This document shows positions 1-8,349 of a stretch of DNA of 50,959 nt, piece after piece. The stretch covers positions 1 through 50,959 of the forward strand of contig JAWKMO010000015.1 of NCBI GenBank assembly GCA_041392205.1, in the 5' to 3' direction. Every line of letters begins with the position of its first letter. Position 1 is the first letter of the stretch. The notes under the pieces are model-generated. The model worked only from the letters and a program-made list of their open reading frames with translations. It ran no database searches and was not told the DNA's origin. A program made the translations under genes and the position numbers. Source of the stretch: Halomarinibacterium sp041392205. GTDB lineage: Bacteria > Bacteroidota > Bacteroidia > Flavobacteriales > Flavobacteriaceae.

Positions 1-127
1 ACGATGTGTCAAGACGGTTTACTTCTAATGAATTAATAGCGCCCACGTCTACAGTTTGTGCCATGATGCCTAGTGAGTTCATTATCATGATACTCATTGT
101 TAGGAGGCGGAGGATAGATGTTTTCAT
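1..127 (-). CDS. N-terminus of a secreted protein (truncated by window edge)
   Basis: An ATG at 127 opens a reading frame that runs off the left edge after 42 codons. The peptide begins MKTSILRLLTMSIMIMNS, a basic start followed by a hydrophobic stretch and an AQ cleavage-like site near residue 25, so it is probably exported. The mature part seen (TVDVGAINSLEVNRLDTS) is not enough to name a family. The gene lies downstream of one of the shared inverted-repeat operators (184-199), and its promoter is nearly identical to that of the giant T9SS protein at 1950-7955. It is therefore probably a co-regulated surface or secreted protein. Family unknown. Confidence 0.75.
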   Translation of the reverse strand, partial: MKTSILRLLTMSIMIMNSLGIMAQTVDVGAINSLEVNRLDTS

Positions 128-152
128 ATTTTCTTGGTTTTTATTACAATGG

Positions 153-199
153 TAAAACTATATTTTATGTGTATGTAAATCAATGCGTAGACCTACGTA
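153..199 (-). promoter_or_regulatory. Operator P1 plus -7 box for the gene at 1-127
   Basis: The imperfect palindrome TACGTAGGTCTACGCA occupies 199-184 (minus strand), and TAGTTTTA, a TAnnTTTG-like -7 box, lies at 160-153. Exactly 23 bp separate them. The same arrangement recurs at four other genes of this island. If TA is near -12, the palindrome is centred near -43, the usual place for a class II LuxR/NarL-type activator. The leader to the ATG at 127 is about 20 nt. Confidence 0.75.
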
Positions 200-208
200 T
201 TGGTTAAT

Positions 209-416
209 GAGTTAATGAGTTGATGAGTTAATGAGTTAATGAGTTAATGAGTTAATGAGTTGATGAGTTGATGAGTTGATGAGTTGTTGAGTTGATGAGT
301 TGATGAGTTGATGAGTTGATGAGTTGATGAGTTGATGAGTTGATGAGTTGATGAGTTGATGAGTTGATGAGTTGATGAGTTGATGAGTTAATGAGTTGAT
401 GAGGTAATGAGTTGAT
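209..416. repeat. Octamer microsatellite (GAGTTRAT)26 abutting operator P1
   Basis: There are 26 uninterrupted 8-bp units, GAGTTGAT or GAGTTAAT with rare variants (GAGTTGTT, GAGGTAAT). A degenerate unit at 201-208 joins the tract directly to the operator at 184-199. The unit length of 8 is not a multiple of three and contains TGA and TAA, so the tract is not coding. It lies just upstream of the operator relative to transcription and fills most of the 442-127 intergenic gap. Confidence 0.95.
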
Positions 417-441
417 GAGGTACTAATTTTAAAGATGGGTT

Positions 442-693
442 TTAGTTATCAAAATGTTGCGGGTTTTGTAAAGCCCACAACAAAAGCGCATGTTGGGAAG
501 ACTCAATCCCTAACTTTTTAATGATATTGCTGCGGTGTTTTTCGATGGTTCGAGCAGAGCAATGACGCATAGTGGCAATTTCCTTAGAAATATACCCTTC
601 TTTAATTAGGATAAGTATTTCCAACTCTATTTGAGATAGTGGAAGTGCCTCGTTACAAGTTATTTCTTTAGGATTACTTTCTTCAAATTCCAT
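442..693 (-). CDS. Stand-alone LuxR/NarL-type HTH protein, copy 1
   Basis: This 83-residue protein consists of little more than a GerE/LuxR DNA-binding domain: LPLSQIELEILILIKEGYI (residues 17-35), then a recognition region ARTIEKHRSNIIKKLGI (about 47-63), ending LLLWALQNP. There is no receiver or ligand-binding domain. It is about 75% identical to the second copy at 8094-8345, and its HTH closely matches the response regulator at 8519-9145 (shared EKHRSNIIKKL). It probably binds the shared operators, including its own at 730-745. The -7 box TAGTTTTG ends only 4 nt before the ATG, so the mRNA is probably leaderless. The next Met lies inside the HTH and cannot be the start. Confidence 0.9.
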   Translation of the reverse strand: MEFEESNPKEITCNEALPLSQIELEILILIKEGYISKEIATMRHCSARTIEKHRSNIIKKLGIESSQHALLLWALQNPQHFDN

Positions 694-697
694 AACC

Positions 698-745
698 CAA
701 AACTAGTCGTATATACCTAAAAATAAAATGCGTATACCTACGTAT
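698..745 (-). promoter_or_regulatory. Operator P2 plus -7 box for LuxR copy 1
   Basis: Palindrome TACGTAGGTATACGCA at 745-730; -7 box TAGTTTTG at 705-698. The spacer is 24 bp, one more than at the other sites. The ATG (693) begins 4 nt after the box, implying a transcript that starts at or next to the start codon. No octamer repeat flanks this site. Confidence 0.7.
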
Positions 746-798
746 TCCAGACTTTTGGATTTTTATAAAATATGGAGTAGTGACCCATTAGAAAAATC

Positions 799-824
799 AA
801 AACCCTGCCATGAGGTAGGGTTTT
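799..824 (-). terminator. Hairpin terminator after the 855-1658 gene
   Basis: AAAACCCTGCC at 799-809 and GGTAGGGTTTT at 814-824 form an 11-bp stem with one mismatch and a 4-nt loop. On the minus strand it is followed by a T-rich stretch. It lies about 30 bp past the stop of the gene at 855. Confidence 0.7.
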
Positions 825-854
825 GTTATAGAAAAGAGGATATTTATTTAAATA

Positions 855-1658
855 CTAAAAGAACTTTTGGAATTCCTCACGCACATCTTTTGGCATGGCT
901 GCTTCAGACTTGTATGCCGCAGGGGTAATTAGCGAGCCCGAAGCCGAATCGATCATGGTATAGTTCGTTTTTTCACTTAAATAGCCAATGGTTCCTTTTC
1001 TCATCTTCAACTTCCATGATACCTTAATGCAATAGATGAAGCCGGGTTTTAAAACATACGATTCACTCATGGAAGATTCCCAAGCACTGTTCACTTTGGT
1101 CTCATACGTAGTTTGTAATTTTTCTACTGCTTTATGCGCATATTTAAAATTTACTTCGCCTGTAGCTTTATCTCCAATTCCTCCTGAAATCTTGGAACCC
1201 ACTTCTACTGAATTGGTATGTTCCATAGATTTTTGAATGCTTTGTGATACCGAGGTGGAATTTTTGAGTGCAAAGGAAATCTGTCGTTTTACATCTTCGT
1301 TATTGTTTCGGGTATCGATGAAAGAGTATTCGTTGGAAATAATATCGGTAAACGAATCATTAGCAAGAATGACTTCTGCTATTTTTAGCGAGGTTCCATC
1401 AAAGACCAAGTCATCTGTCATATGGTATATGGTCCCCGCTTTTACGTAGATATCGGGATAGTGTACAACCCCCAGAAGTAATTGGGGCTTTCCATAAATT
1501 CCCACTTTTACTTCAGGATAGGAATCTTCGGCAAATTCACCAATTTTATTAGGAAGAATAGCACCTAGTCCGCGCGGTATTTCTAATAGATATGAGGTAT
1601 CTTTTGTTTCATAAAAATGATAGGTAATGGTCTTGTTTGAGTTGTTATAAATTTTCAT
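855..1658 (-). CDS. Unknown protein, beta-pore-forming-toxin-like pattern
   Basis: This is a 267-residue protein without a signal peptide or membrane helix. Residues 1-110 look beta-rich. Residues 120-220 show long alternating polar/hydrophobic Ser/Thr-rich strands (for example VSQSIQKSMEHTNSVEVGSK, then GEVNFKYAHKAVEKLQTTYE and SAWESSMSESYVLKPGFIY). This layout recalls the insertion-loop region of aerolysin/ETX-MTX2 proteins. That resemblance is a judgement by eye, not an established match. The gene has two operator/-7 modules upstream (1697-1743 and 1765-1811) and sits between LuxR copy 1 and the giant surface protein, so it belongs to the island's regulon. A cytoplasmic or effector role cannot be decided from sequence. 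The stop is followed by a terminator at 799-824. Confidence 0.6.
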   Translation of the reverse strand: MKIYNNSNKTITYHFYETKDTSYLLEIPRGLGAILPNKIGEFAEDSYPEVKVGIYGKPQLLLGVVHYPDIYVKAGTIYHMTDDLVFDGTSLKIAEVILANDSFTDIISNEYSFIDTRNNNEDVKRQISFALKNSTSVSQSIQKSMEHTNSVEVGSKISGGIGDKATGEVNFKYAHKAVEKLQTTYETKVNSAWESSMSESYVLKPGFIYCIKVSWKLKMRKGTIGYLSEKTNYTMIDSASGSLITPAAYKSEAAMPKDVREEFQKFF

Positions 1659-1696
1659 ATTATAAATGTTGATGTTAAAAGACTACTTATGGAAGG

Positions 1697-1743
1697 CTAA
1701 ACTAGTGTTGAAAACAACTATTTACAATCCGTATTTTTACGTA
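1697..1743 (-). promoter_or_regulatory. Second, degenerate operator and -7 box (P3b)
   Basis: TACGTAAAAATACGGA at 1743-1728 matches the operator TACGTAGGTATACGCA at 12 of 16 positions and keeps both half-sites. TAGTTTAG at 1704-1697 lies exactly 23 bp downstream, the same phasing as the clean sites. It would give a shorter leader (about 35 nt) to the ATG at 1658 than P3a. Confidence 0.55.
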
Positions 1744-1764
1744 ATTGCGCAGTACTTCCAGCTC

Positions 1765-1811
1765 TAAAATTAGGCTATTGACTCTTTTAATAAAATGCGT
1801 AGACCTACGTA
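1765..1811 (-). promoter_or_regulatory. Operator P3a plus -7 box for the 855-1658 gene
   Basis: Palindrome TACGTAGGTCTACGCA at 1811-1796, -7-like TAATTTTA at 1772-1765, spacer 23 bp. The leader to the ATG at 1658 is about 100 nt and contains the second module P3b. Confidence 0.7.
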
Positions 1812-1820
1812 ATAGGCAAT

Positions 1821-1873
1821 GAGTTAATGAGTTAATGAGTTAATGAGTTAATGAATGAATGAATGAATGAATG
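1821..1873. repeat. Short tandem repeat (GAGTTAAT)4 then (GAAT)5
   Basis: Four GAGTTAAT octamers (1821-1852) run into five GAAT tetramers (1853-1872). The tract begins 9 bp from operator P3a, on its upstream side, as at the other octamer tracts. Confidence 0.9.
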
Positions 1874-1893
1874 CGGTTTATTACTAGTCAAAA

Positions 1894-1927
1894 AAAAACC
1901 TCCATCGCAAGTGCTTTGGAGGTTTTT
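1894..1927 (-). terminator. Rho-independent terminator of the giant surface protein
   Basis: AAAAACCTCCA (1894-1904) pairs perfectly with TGGAGGTTTTT (1917-1927) over a 12-nt loop. On the minus strand the stem is followed by a run of T. It begins about 20 bp after the stop codon at 1950. Confidence 0.85.
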
Positions 1928-1949
1928 GTAATTTAGTTCAGATTCTCTT

Positions 1950-4900
1950 TTATTCTTTCACAAGTTGCTTGGTGAGTAGGATGCCTTCGCCTTCAATTAC
2001 CACCAGGTAGGAAGCGCTAGCCAAGGTAGAAACATCCAATGACGTTTCGGAGCCCATCTTCGACAGGTTGAAGGATTTCACCAAACGTCCGGTGAGATCG
2101 TAGATGGCCAGTTGCTTCAAAGCTATCTGTTGCGGATTACTAATGTTTACTAGTGCTTTAGTAGGGTTGGGGTAGAGGACCACCGTCGACAGGTCGATGG
2201 CAAGGTCACCCGTTCCCAAAAACTCTTCCACGGTAAGGAGAAAGACATAGTTTGTTACATTCCCCAAGTCGTCTATTGCCGAAAGAGTAATATCGTAAAT
2301 TCCGGGGGTAAGTATTGTCCCTATGGCAGGGTCCTGACCAATGACAATAGGTAACAAAGGCTCGCTGCAGTTGTCGGACACGGTAACGTCCACGGTAAAG
2401 TCTTCCAGCATATATTCTCCGTTTTCATCGGCTTGTCGAACGACGTCCACGGGAAGTGTGCCGGAGTCGAATACTGGCCCCAAAACATCTTCTACGGTAA
2501 CTAACGCAGTACAAGAGGAAATGTTTCCGAAGCTATCTTCTGAAAATACAGTGACCAGTACCGGGGAGCCTATGTCGTCACAGCTGAAGGAACTGATATC
2601 CACGGAAGTAGTGGTACTGCCGCAGGCATCGGTATTGGAAGCGATCACATCTTCAGGTACAATGGTCGCTTCGCCGTTTTCATCCAATTCAATAGTAATA
2701 TCCTGACAAACAATCTCGGGTGCCGTGACATCTTCCACGGTCACGATGGCCGAACAGGTACTGCTGTTCCCGTTCACGTCGGTGACGGTAAGAGTCACGG
2801 GGTTGTCCCCGATATTGCTACAGTCGAAGGTATCGATGTCTACCGAATAGGCCGAAGCATCGATGCCACAGGCATCGGTACTACCGCCGTCGAGCAATGC
2901 AGGGTCAATAGTAACACTTCCCGAGGCATCGAGCTGTACGGTGATGTTCTGGCACACGGCCACGGGGGCGGTGGCATCTTCCACGGTCACCACCGCTACA
3001 CAAGAACTGCTGTTGCCGTAAATATCGGTAGCGGTAAGAGTCACATTATTAGGCCCTACGTTGCTACAATCGAAAGTGTCGATGTCGATAGCGAGTGTAT
3101 CCAAGGAACAGTTGTCGAAACTGCCCCCGTCCACATCGGCCGCTGTAATGGTAGCATTCCCGGAGGCATCGAGCTGCACGGTGATGTTTTGGCATAGGGT
3201 TGTGGGCGGGGCCGTATCGGTCACGGTGATGGTAAAGCTGCAGACGGAGGTATTGCCCCCTGCATCGGTAGCGGTAAATTCAACCGTACTAACCCCTACC
3301 GGGAAGGCACTGCCACTAGACAGCCCTGCGGTTTGAGCCACCGATACACTGCAATTATCAAGTGCTAGGGCGTCCGTAAAGGTGACTACGGCGCTACAAG
3401 CTCCGAAATCTGTACTAACCGAAATAGCTGCAGGACAGGCTATGACCGGGGCGATATCATCGATAACGGTGACGATGGCCACACAGGTACTGCTGTTCCC
3501 GTTCACATCGGTGACGGTAAGGGTGACGTTGTTGGGCCCTAGGTTATTGCAATTAAAATTGGCAACATCAATGGAGGTAGTGGCAATGCCACAGGCATCG
3601 GTAGAGCCACCGTCCACATCACTGGCCACAATACTGGCGTTGCCACTGGCATCCAGTTGTACCGTAATGTTCTGACACACTGCATTGGGTACCACGGTAT
3701 CCTCTACGGTGACCACGGCGCTACATTGTGAGCTGTTCCCGTTGACATCGGTGACAGTAAGGGTGACGTTGTTGGTGCCAACGTTGCTACAATCAAACGA
3801 GGACACATCGATGGAGGTTGAGGCTATTCCGCAGGCATCGTTAGAGCCGCCGTCCACATCGTTGGCGGTAATGGAAGCTTGGCCACTGGCATCCAGTTGT
3901 ACCGTAATGTTTTGGCACAGTGCCAAAGGAACAACAGTATCTTCCACGGTGACCACGGTGGTACACTGGCTGCTGTTTCCGTTGACATCTGTAACTGTTA
4001 AAACCACGTTGTTGGCCCCTACGTTGCTGCAATCGAAGGTGGAAACATCGATGGATGTGGAAGCAATGCCACAGGCATCACTAGAACCTCCATCTACATC
4101 GTTGGCTGTGATTGAAACATTTCCACTAGCATCCAGTTGTACTGTGATGTTCTGACAGACGGCCATGGGGGCTTCGTTGTCTTGTACAGTAATTGTTGTG
4201 GTACAGCTAACCGAATTTCCATTGCCATCATCGGCCGTCCAAGTTATGGTGTTGTCTCCCACGGACAGTATTGCCCCTGCTAGAGTATCGGTTCCATTGA
4301 GATTGTTGGTAATGCTGCCGTTAGTGCAGTTATCGGTAAAGGTGGCATCGAATTCGGTACCAACTACCGAATAGGAACACTGGCCTGCATCGGTGTTTCG
4401 GGTATCATTAGCAGGGCAGGTTATTTGTGGGTCTTCAGGATCGTTTACAAAGAAGGTAATAGAACAGGTATTGGTATTCCCATTTTCGTCCTCAACCGTC
4501 CAGGTTACGATGGTTTGCCCAAGAGGTAGCGCTGCTCCTACCAGGGTGTCATTACCATTAAAGTCGTTGGCTACAGAAAGAATAGCACAATTATCTGATA
4601 CTGTTGGATCAAAAGATGTGGCAACAATGGTTCTGGTACACTGTCCGGGATCTGTTTGTGCATTTATGGTAGTGAAATTACAGGTTACGGTTGGGGCTTC
4701 GTTGTCTTCCACCGTAATGAACGTATTACATTCCTCCAGATTACCATTCCCATCATCCACCCTCCAAATAATTTCTGTTTCTCCTAAAGGAAGGGTTTCA
4801 CCCACAAGGGTAGCTGTATTGTTAAAATCGTTGGTAATCGTTGCATTACCACAATCGTCTGAAAAAATAGCATCAAATTCGGTTCCAACGATGGAGTATG

Positions 4901-7900
4901 TACATACTCCTGGGTCGGTATCCCTGAAGGCATCTGGTGCACAATTGAGCGTAGGTGGAATGTTATCTTCCACGGTAATCACTGCCGTACAGGTAGCTGA
5001 ATTTCCGGCACTGTCGGTAACGGTAAGGGTTACGGTATTTGGCCCTACATCGGCACAGGTAAAAGTTCCCTGTGTAATACCTAAGCCAGCAATAAAACAA
5101 TTGTCTATGGAACCACCGTCTATTTCTGTAGCTATAACAGTTACACTTCCGTTGGCATCGAGTTCTACAGTAATGTCCTGACAAACTGCAACAGGCGCGA
5201 TGTTATCTTCTACGGTTACAATTGCGGTACAATTTGATGAGACTCCACTATTATTCGTAATAGTTAAAACAACAGAATTAGCGCCAATATTGAAACAATC
5301 GAAGGTATCGATATTGATGGTCTTAGAGGCAATACCCCCATCGGCGATAGAACCTCCGTCCACATCATCTGCAGAGATAGTTACAGTGCCAGAGGCATCT
5401 AATTCAACGGTAATGTTCTGGCAAACGGCTACAGGAGGCTCTGGTAGAAAACGAATAGAAATACGTGATTCGGTAAATTGTGAAAAATTGATGTCAATAT
5501 CTCTTACCGTACCACTATAGGCTGAAGAGGAGAAATCAAAGATTAAATTATCCACAGAATCGGTACTCGCATGATTAGTTGCAGCCCCTGTTAACGTTAA
5601 AATTGCACTGTCGCCTGCAGCATTTACAGTTAACACAGGGGTGAGTCCTGCGGGCAGGTTAGGAATGGTATAGTCACTTCCATAGCTTAACACCGCTCCC
5701 GGAGTTCTAAAGAGAGCTCCTCCTACAATGTAGATGCGCTGTTGTCCTGTGATGACGCCATTATTAGCACCAGTTTCCACAAAGGGAGTTGGGTCTACTA
5801 TTTTTAGGGCTTTCAAGGTTCCGGTACCAAGAGGATTTAATGCATAGAACTCGGTTCCGTTCCTGTCGGGTGCCATTCCAAAGACTCTTGGGAACACTCC
5901 TTCATTATATTGTTCCACGGAGGTTACGCTTTGATCAGGCAATGTAGTGAAAGGAGGATTTGTAACGTATTTACGTATGGCAGGTATTAGAAGGTTACCT
6001 GGGACAGTGATATCGTCCCCTTCACCATATACTAAAACATGATCCCCTTTGGGAGTGTAGAATGCGCCATAGGCATGTCGAGTGTTGTTTGAGAAATCCT
6101 TGAAGTCGAATTCGGAATAAAGGTCTCCAACGTCAGAATATTTATACCCGTAAAGATCATACGGCTTCCGTAAGGTAATTTCGGTTGCAAAGCGGCCATT
6201 AACTCCAGCCATTTCGGTGATCACTTTCATCCCGTCATAACTAAAATCGAAAAATCTGGGAGACCCTCTGCTAATAGGAGGATCACTAGGATCATTAGGA
6301 TCTGCAACTTCGATTCGTGAAGCGGAATTGAGATCATACGGTATGGAAAGATTGAACTGAGTAATCCTGGTTATTCCCAAATCATCCAGATTTGCTGAAA
6401 TAAATAAACGTCTTCCGTTGGCCTCTATTTTTAGATCATATATTTGTCTGTTTCTACTATCATTCCAACTGGAAATATAGGTTCCAGTGGTTAAGTCGAA
6501 AGGTGTGGATAGTTCATAATGGTGTACCGACTGAAATAGACTAATATGATTCCAAATGTAGACGTGTCGTCCGTCCGGGCTTATTTCAACTTTGGTAGGA
6601 TCTTGTGGGTGTGTGATTGAAGGTAGTACGTTACTAGTTTCCTCTAACCCCGCTGCCAAACTAAAGCCATTGCCGTAGTAGATACTCGAGTTGCGTCTAA
6701 AAACAATATCTACGCCTGTTGATACATTTAATCGGTTAGTTACAGGCAACGTACTTGGGGGTACTACGAAAGCCGGAGTAAGCATGCTGATGACCAGTTC
6801 TATCCCATCTTCTGCATCGTTATTTAAGGCCTGCCCTGAAAAGGTAAGGGTGGCAATATCCCCAAAGCCATTGGTGGTAAGGTTGGGTATAAGTCCTGGA
6901 GGTAAATAACCAAACACGTAGTCGACTCCATATACCAGTGTAGTATTGGGTCGAAAACGGGTATTGGTACAGGTAATGGTCATTTTTCCCTCTACTCGTC
7001 CATCGTTGGCTTCTAACTCTTTAAAACCTTCGGTATTCATTTCTAAATCCATGATAACGTAATTACTAGAACCTAACGAACCAAAGACGGTCATTTTACT
7101 ACCATTGGGTGTAGACATTGTCTTTTGGAAATTTGAGACAATCCCTAAGAAGTTATGGGACCCCGCTTCAGTTACAGTTCCTGTTACATCAAACCAGGTA
7201 TTCAGTTCATATAAATACAAGAAGCCGCTGCTAGTTGAAATCTGAAGTCGGGTTCCATTTTTATCAAATTCGAAGTCAGATATAGATTCTTGAGGTGGTA
7301 AGTTAGCTTCAAATAATCCATCGTAAGATACGTTGGTTATATCAAAAGCATTGGTTAGGGTAAATTGAAAAATTCTACCCCCAGAAGAACTTATATACAT
7401 TTTTAACCCATTTCTACTAAAATTGACTTTAGTTCCACTGGTAGGGTAGGTTGCTGTAACAATCATCCCTGCACTTGGTGTCCATGGAACGATTAAACTG
7501 TATTGCCTTAACTCATTATCTACCTCATCTATTGTAAATAACTTGGTACCAGTATTACTGAATGCCAAACCTGTAAATCTGTGATTATTGGGAAGCAATG
7601 GTATTCTGTCTTCTCCTTCAACCTGACGCAAACTATTCCAGATATTGGGATAAGTATAGGGTTGCGTTAAGTCGAAGGTGGTCACCGTAACTTGTGTCGT
7701 ACTTAAAGGAGCCGGCGTTCGGGAAATTACAAAAAGTTTAGTGCCGTCTCTGGAATATTCCATTCCAGTTGGAAAAATGGTTCCCAACTCAGTGAGTGGA
7801 TAAATGTTTCCGCCTCGTGCCGGAAGTAAAAGATCCGGCTTGGAAAGATCCCATCCCAGTCCGTAGTCGATACGGGCGGTATTCCCTTGCCCTAATAAAC

Positions 7901-7955
7901 TTGTTATGCCCATTATTGAGATTAATAAGGCACTTATCAAATTAAATTTAGTCAT
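1950..7955 (-). CDS. Giant T9SS-secreted protein with beta-propeller and HYR repeats
   Basis: 2001 residues. The order is: signal peptide (1 to about 22, ending LLGQG); a beta-propeller-like half (about 25-800) with repeated blades of the type FSRNGLKMYIS and ELSTPFDLTTGTY; two copies of a YGxDYxxxxLPxGLxPxLT module; about a dozen tandem HYR/Ig-like repeats (about 900-1910) with CQNITVQLDASG and NNVTLTVTDVNGNSS; and a C-terminal T9SS type A sorting domain (LYPNPTKALVNIS... LLTKQLVKE). It is probably exported by T9SS and either attached to the surface or released, possibly as an adhesin. The repeat half is clearly more GC-rich than the propeller half, and several repeats are near-identical in DNA, suggesting recent amplification. 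Operator P4 (8013-8028) is upstream and a terminator at 1894-1927 follows. The exact ligand is unknown. Confidence 0.93.
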   Translation of the reverse strand: MTKFNLISALLISIMGITSLLGQGNTARIDYGLGWDLSKPDLLLPARGGNIYPLTELGTIFPTGMEYSRDGTKLFVISRTPAPLSTTQVTVTTFDLTQPYTYPNIWNSLRQVEGEDRIPLLPNNHRFTGLAFSNTGTKLFTIDEVDNELRQYSLIVPWTPSAGMIVTATYPTSGTKVNFSRNGLKMYISSSGGRIFQFTLTNAFDITNVSYDGLFEANLPPQESISDFEFDKNGTRLQISTSSGFLYLYELNTWFDVTGTVTEAGSHNFLGIVSNFQKTMSTPNGSKMTVFGSLGSSNYVIMDLEMNTEGFKELEANDGRVEGKMTITCTNTRFRPNTTLVYGVDYVFGYLPPGLIPNLTTNGFGDIATLTFSGQALNNDAEDGIELVISMLTPAFVVPPSTLPVTNRLNVSTGVDIVFRRNSSIYYGNGFSLAAGLEETSNVLPSITHPQDPTKVEISPDGRHVYIWNHISLFQSVHHYELSTPFDLTTGTYISSWNDSRNRQIYDLKIEANGRRLFISANLDDLGITRITQFNLSIPYDLNSASRIEVADPNDPSDPPISRGSPRFFDFSYDGMKVITEMAGVNGRFATEITLRKPYDLYGYKYSDVGDLYSEFDFKDFSNNTRHAYGAFYTPKGDHVLVYGEGDDITVPGNLLIPAIRKYVTNPPFTTLPDQSVTSVEQYNEGVFPRVFGMAPDRNGTEFYALNPLGTGTLKALKIVDPTPFVETGANNGVITGQQRIYIVGGALFRTPGAVLSYGSDYTIPNLPAGLTPVLTVNAAGDSAILTLTGAATNHASTDSVDNLIFDFSSSAYSGTVRDIDINFSQFTESRISIRFLPEPPVAVCQNITVELDASGTVTISADDVDGGSIADGGIASKTINIDTFDCFNIGANSVVLTITNNSGVSSNCTAIVTVEDNIAPVAVCQDITVELDANGSVTVIATEIDGGSIDNCFIAGLGITQGTFTCADVGPNTVTLTVTDSAGNSATCTAVITVEDNIPPTLNCAPDAFRDTDPGVCTYSIVGTEFDAIFSDDCGNATITNDFNNTATLVGETLPLGETEIIWRVDDGNGNLEECNTFITVEDNEAPTVTCNFTTINAQTDPGQCTRTIVATSFDPTVSDNCAILSVANDFNGNDTLVGAALPLGQTIVTWTVEDENGNTNTCSITFFVNDPEDPQITCPANDTRNTDAGQCSYSVVGTEFDATFTDNCTNGSITNNLNGTDTLAGAILSVGDNTITWTADDGNGNSVSCTTTITVQDNEAPMAVCQNITVQLDASGNVSITANDVDGGSSDACGIASTSIDVSTFDCSNVGANNVVLTVTDVNGNSSQCTTVVTVEDTVVPLALCQNITVQLDASGQASITANDVDGGSNDACGIASTSIDVSSFDCSNVGTNNVTLTVTDVNGNSSQCSAVVTVEDTVVPNAVCQNITVQLDASGNASIVASDVDGGSTDACGIATTSIDVANFNCNNLGPNNVTLTVTDVNGNSSTCVAIVTVIDDIAPVIACPAAISVSTDFGACSAVVTFTDALALDNCSVSVAQTAGLSSGSAFPVGVSTVEFTATDAGGNTSVCSFTITVTDTAPPTTLCQNITVQLDASGNATITAADVDGGSFDNCSLDTLAIDIDTFDCSNVGPNNVTLTATDIYGNSSSCVAVVTVEDATAPVAVCQNITVQLDASGSVTIDPALLDGGSTDACGIDASAYSVDIDTFDCSNIGDNPVTLTVTDVNGNSSTCSAIVTVEDVTAPEIVCQDITIELDENGEATIVPEDVIASNTDACGSTTTSVDISSFSCDDIGSPVLVTVFSEDSFGNISSCTALVTVEDVLGPVFDSGTLPVDVVRQADENGEYMLEDFTVDVTVSDNCSEPLLPIVIGQDPAIGTILTPGIYDITLSAIDDLGNVTNYVFLLTVEEFLGTGDLAIDLSTVVLYPNPTKALVNISNPQQIALKQLAIYDLTGRLVKSFNLSKMGSETSLDVSTLASASYLVVIEGEGILLTKQLVKE

Positions 7956-7981
7956 ATCTATTGTATTAAATATTCAGAAAG

Positions 7982-8028
7982 TAAAACTATATTTTATGTG
8001 TTTCTAAGTCAATGCGTATACCTACGTA
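7982..8028 (-). promoter_or_regulatory. Operator P4 plus -7 box for the giant surface protein
   Basis: Palindrome TACGTAGGTATACGCA at 8028-8013, -7 TAGTTTTA at 7989-7982, spacer 23 bp. The spacer is almost the same as that of P1 (both contain ACACATAAAATA before the -7 box), so the two promoters derive from a duplication. The leader is about 25 nt. Confidence 0.75.
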
Positions 8029-8030
8029 TT

Positions 8031-8075
8031 GGTTAATGAGTTATGGAGTTAATGAGTTGATGAATGAATGAGTTA
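8031..8075. repeat. Degenerate octamer tract next to operator P4
   Basis: Imperfect units GGTTAAT, GAGTTATG, GAGTTAAT and GAGTTGAT, then GAAT units and GAGTTA. This is the same repeat family as 209-416, again directly upstream of an operator. Confidence 0.75.
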
Positions 8076-8093
8076 CTATTTTATAAAGGGGTT

Positions 8094-8345
8094 TTAGGGA
8101 TCAAAATATTGAGGGTTTTGAACAATCCACAACAAGAGCGCGTGTTGGGAGGACTCAATCCCTAACTTTTTAATGATATTGCTTCGGTGTTTTTCTATGG
8201 TTCGTGAAGAGCAATTGCGTATAGAGGCAATTTCTTTTGAAATATAACCCGCTTTGATAAGGGTTAAAATTTCTAATTCTATTTGTGACAGGGGAAGTCT
8301 TTCACTAATAAGGGTATCTTCAAGAGGGTTTGGTTTTAATTCCAT
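8094..8345 (-). CDS. Stand-alone LuxR/NarL-type HTH protein, copy 2
   Basis: 83 residues, a paralogue of the protein at 442-693: LPLSQIELEILTLIKAGYI and SSRTIEKHRSNIIKKLGIE, ending LLLWIVQNPQYFDP. It is only a GerE-type HTH, with no sensor or receiver domain. It lies between the response regulator (8519-9145) and the giant surface protein, with its own operator P5 (8381-8396). The -7 box TAGTTTTG ends 4 nt before the ATG, as in copy 1, so a leaderless transcript is likely. It is probably a DNA-binding component of the same regulon, either an autoactivator or a competitor of the response regulator; the sequence does not decide which. Confidence 0.9.
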   Translation of the reverse strand: MELKPNPLEDTLISERLPLSQIELEILTLIKAGYISKEIASIRNCSSRTIEKHRSNIIKKLGIESSQHALLLWIVQNPQYFDP

Positions 8346-8349
8346 ACTC

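Noticed and set aside
209..416. CRISPR-like repeat array
   Set aside because: The unit is 8 bp with no spacers between units; it is a simple tandem microsatellite.
728..928. Plus-strand 66-residue frame
   Set aside because: It overlaps the operator, a terminator and the 3' end of the minus-strand gene at 855, has no promoter and no protein-like pattern.
2341..5520. Several plus-strand frames over the giant surface gene
   Set aside because: They arise from the repetitive, stop-poor antisense of the HYR repeats and vary only with repeat number.
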